Below are positions 6,073 to 6,774 of a stretch of DNA of 6,774 nt, one piece after another. The first letter of the stretch is position 1, and the number at the start of each line of letters is the position of its first letter. The stretch comes from Bacteroides_E sp964522975. Its GTDB lineage: Bacteria > Bacteroidota > Bacteroidia > Bacteroidales > Bacteroidaceae. The translations under genes and the position numbers were made by a program. The notes under the pieces are model-generated. The model made no database searches. It saw nothing but the letters and a program-made list of their open reading frames with translations, and was not told the origin of the DNA. The stretch spans positions 1-6,774 of the forward strand of contig CAZFXK010000120.1 of NCBI GenBank assembly GCA_964522975.1. The letters run 5' to 3'.

Positions 6073-6612
6073 TTAATTATTATCTAATATTTTTTTTAAT
6101 TCATTCCACCGAGGATCCGATTCCTTTCCTTTATCATCTTTTAGCTCCGCATTATGTTCAGCTAATAATGAAATCATAGAAGGATCACATTCTCCTTCAT
6201 TATGCACTTTTTTTATTGCTAAAGAAAGAAAAATAAACTCATACATTAGCCAAGCAACATTTAGTCTCTTTTCTTCTTCTGAAACAATGATTAAATCATC
6301 ATCTACCTCCTCCGTCGTATCTCCTATTTTAACAAATAATTCTTTCTCCGCTTTAATAGGATAATGTATGTCTGTTAAACAACGATCGCAAGATACATTA
6401 ACAAATCCTTTTATATCGAAAAAAAACTCATAAGTTGAAGATGCTTTCTTTACACTTAGTGCTACAGATACATCACCTCCTTTTATTTCAGATTGATCAA
6501 ATGCTAAAAAAAAAGCATCACTTAAAACAAAATCAAATTGTGTTTTAATTTCATCAACCTTTGTTAAGTCTATCGTATACGTATCAAAATCATATGGAGT
6601 ATTCTTTTTCAT
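6073..6612 (-). CDS. DUF177 / YceD-family protein, linked to ribosome biogenesis
   Basis: This 179-residue protein belongs to the DUF177 (YceD) family. It is recognised from its position next to rpmF and from the central motif VSCDRCLTDIHYPI (73-86), with Cys75 and Cys78, followed by an acidic stretch (TTEEVDDDLIIVSEEE) and a helical segment WLMYEFIFLSLAI (121-133). The Bacteroidota-type C-terminus contains a single further cysteine in GECDPSM (142) and the closing DPRWNELKKIL. YceD-family proteins have been connected with 23S rRNA accumulation or processing in bacteria and plants; the biochemical activity is not settled. There is no signal peptide and no membrane segment likely to span. ATG 6612 is favoured because AGAAGGA, an unusually good Shine-Dalgarno for this region, lies 6 nt upstream. 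It is the first gene of the minus-strand series and is preceded by a strong promoter. Family assignment is confident, function less so. Confidence 0.9.
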   Translation of the reverse strand: MKKNTPYDFDTYTIDLTKVDEIKTQFDFVLSDAFFLAFDQSEIKGGDVSVALSVKKASSTYEFFFDIKGFVNVSCDRCLTDIHYPIKAEKELFVKIGDTTEEVDDDLIIVSEEEKRLNVAWLMYEFIFLSLAIKKVHNEGECDPSMISLLAEHNAELKDDKGKESDPRWNELKKILDNN

Positions 6613-6618
6613 ACTTAA

Positions 6619-6625
6619 TCCTTCT
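6619..6625 (-). promoter_or_regulatory. Shine-Dalgarno-like site of the DUF177 gene
   Basis: The minus strand reads AGAAGGA, 6 nt upstream of ATG 6612. It is the clearest ribosome binding site in the window, since the other starts rely on A-rich leaders. It supports the start at 6612 over an out-of-frame ATG at 6631, which lies upstream of this site. Confidence 0.5.
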
Positions 6626-6672
6626 ACTCATTTATATTCTAAACCAGACTTAATCAGAGTTTATACGGCCGA

Positions 6673-6703
6673 CAAAGATACGAATATTAAAAATAAGCAA
6701 CAA
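6673..6703 (-). promoter_or_regulatory. Predicted promoter of the DUF177-rpmF transcript
   Basis: TATCTTTG on the minus strand (6680-6673) matches the Bacteroidota -7 consensus TAnnTTTG exactly. Upstream lies TTTTGTTGTTG (6708-6698). Its middle TTG (6703-6701) is 20 bp from the -7 element, close to the accepted -33 spacing, and the other TTG copies give 17 or 23 bp. Transcription would start near 6667, giving a leader of about 55 nt. This is the best-formed promoter in the window, suiting a ribosomal protein operon. Confidence 0.7.
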
Positions 6704-6721
6704 CAAAATTGATTTAAATCT

Positions 6722-6763
6722 AACTGAATTTGGATTAAAACAATGCAAATTCAGGATTCAGTT
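6722..6763. repeat. Nested inverted repeat at the right edge
   Basis: CTGAATTTG (6724-6732) pairs perfectly with CAAATTCAG (6746-6754) around 13 bases. Alternatively AACTGAAT (6722-6729) pairs with ATTCAGTT (6756-6763). The two folds share the left arm and exclude each other. No clear U-tract follows on either strand. It could be the end signal of a neighbouring gene or an operator for a divergent gene beginning at an ATG at 6743. The window ends too soon to tell. Confidence 0.45.
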
Positions 6764-6774
6764 GTTTTCGCTTG

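Noticed and set aside
6590..6631. 13-codon upstream reading frame (ATG at 6631, minus) overlapping the DUF177 start
   Set aside because: It has no ribosome site of its own, and its peptide (MSRRIKYEKEYSI) shows no leader-peptide pattern such as a run of one amino acid. It is probably chance.

Overview
The window is a compact, AT-rich piece of core chromosome from a Bacteroidota bacterium, most likely of the order Bacteroidales (a Bacteroides, Parabacteroides, Dysgonomonas or related genus; I cannot fix the genus). The evidence is the character of the proteins, especially LptB, MlaE and the DUF177 protein. Start codons mostly follow A-rich stretches rather than strong Shine-Dalgarno sites. An exact copy of the Bacteroidota -7 promoter element TAnnTTTG also sits, correctly oriented, upstream of each of four predicted transcription units. 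I see no mobile element, CRISPR array, tRNA, rRNA or broken gene.

Layout. lptB (41-820, minus) encodes the ATPase of the lipopolysaccharide exporter. It diverges across an 80-bp gap from mlaE-mlaF (901-2408, plus), the permease and ATPase of an MCE/Mla-type lipid transporter, whose genes overlap by 4 bp. The gap holds two face-to-face, overlapping promoters. mlaF converges on der, and one symmetrical hairpin at 2408-2443 probably terminates both transcripts. The remaining genes all lie on the minus strand. In transcription order (right to left) they are a DUF177/YceD protein (6612-6073), rpmF for ribosomal protein L32 (6060-5875), fabH (5789-4773), era (4705-3824) and der (3782-2469). An excellent promoter precedes the DUF177 gene. 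A second promoter-like element, followed at once by a long hairpin, lies between rpmF and fabH. An intrinsic terminator lies between fabH and era.

How the genes fit together. The left third concerns the outer membrane: LPS export and phospholipid or MCE-type transport. The right two thirds pair ribosome assembly (DUF177, L32, Era, Der) with the first condensation of type II fatty acid synthesis (FabH). DUF177-rpmF followed by fatty acid genes is a widespread bacterial arrangement. Here plsX, which sits between rpmF and fabH in E. coli, is absent, and era and der follow fabH.

I found no previously undescribed multi-gene system. The more interesting signals are regulatory: the overlapping divergent promoters, the 13-bp hairpin next to the fabH promoter element, the terminator 18 nt ahead of era, and a nested inverted repeat at the right edge. 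Bases 1-40 and about 6720-6774 are edge sequence where neighbouring genes may begin or end, but too little is visible to assign them.
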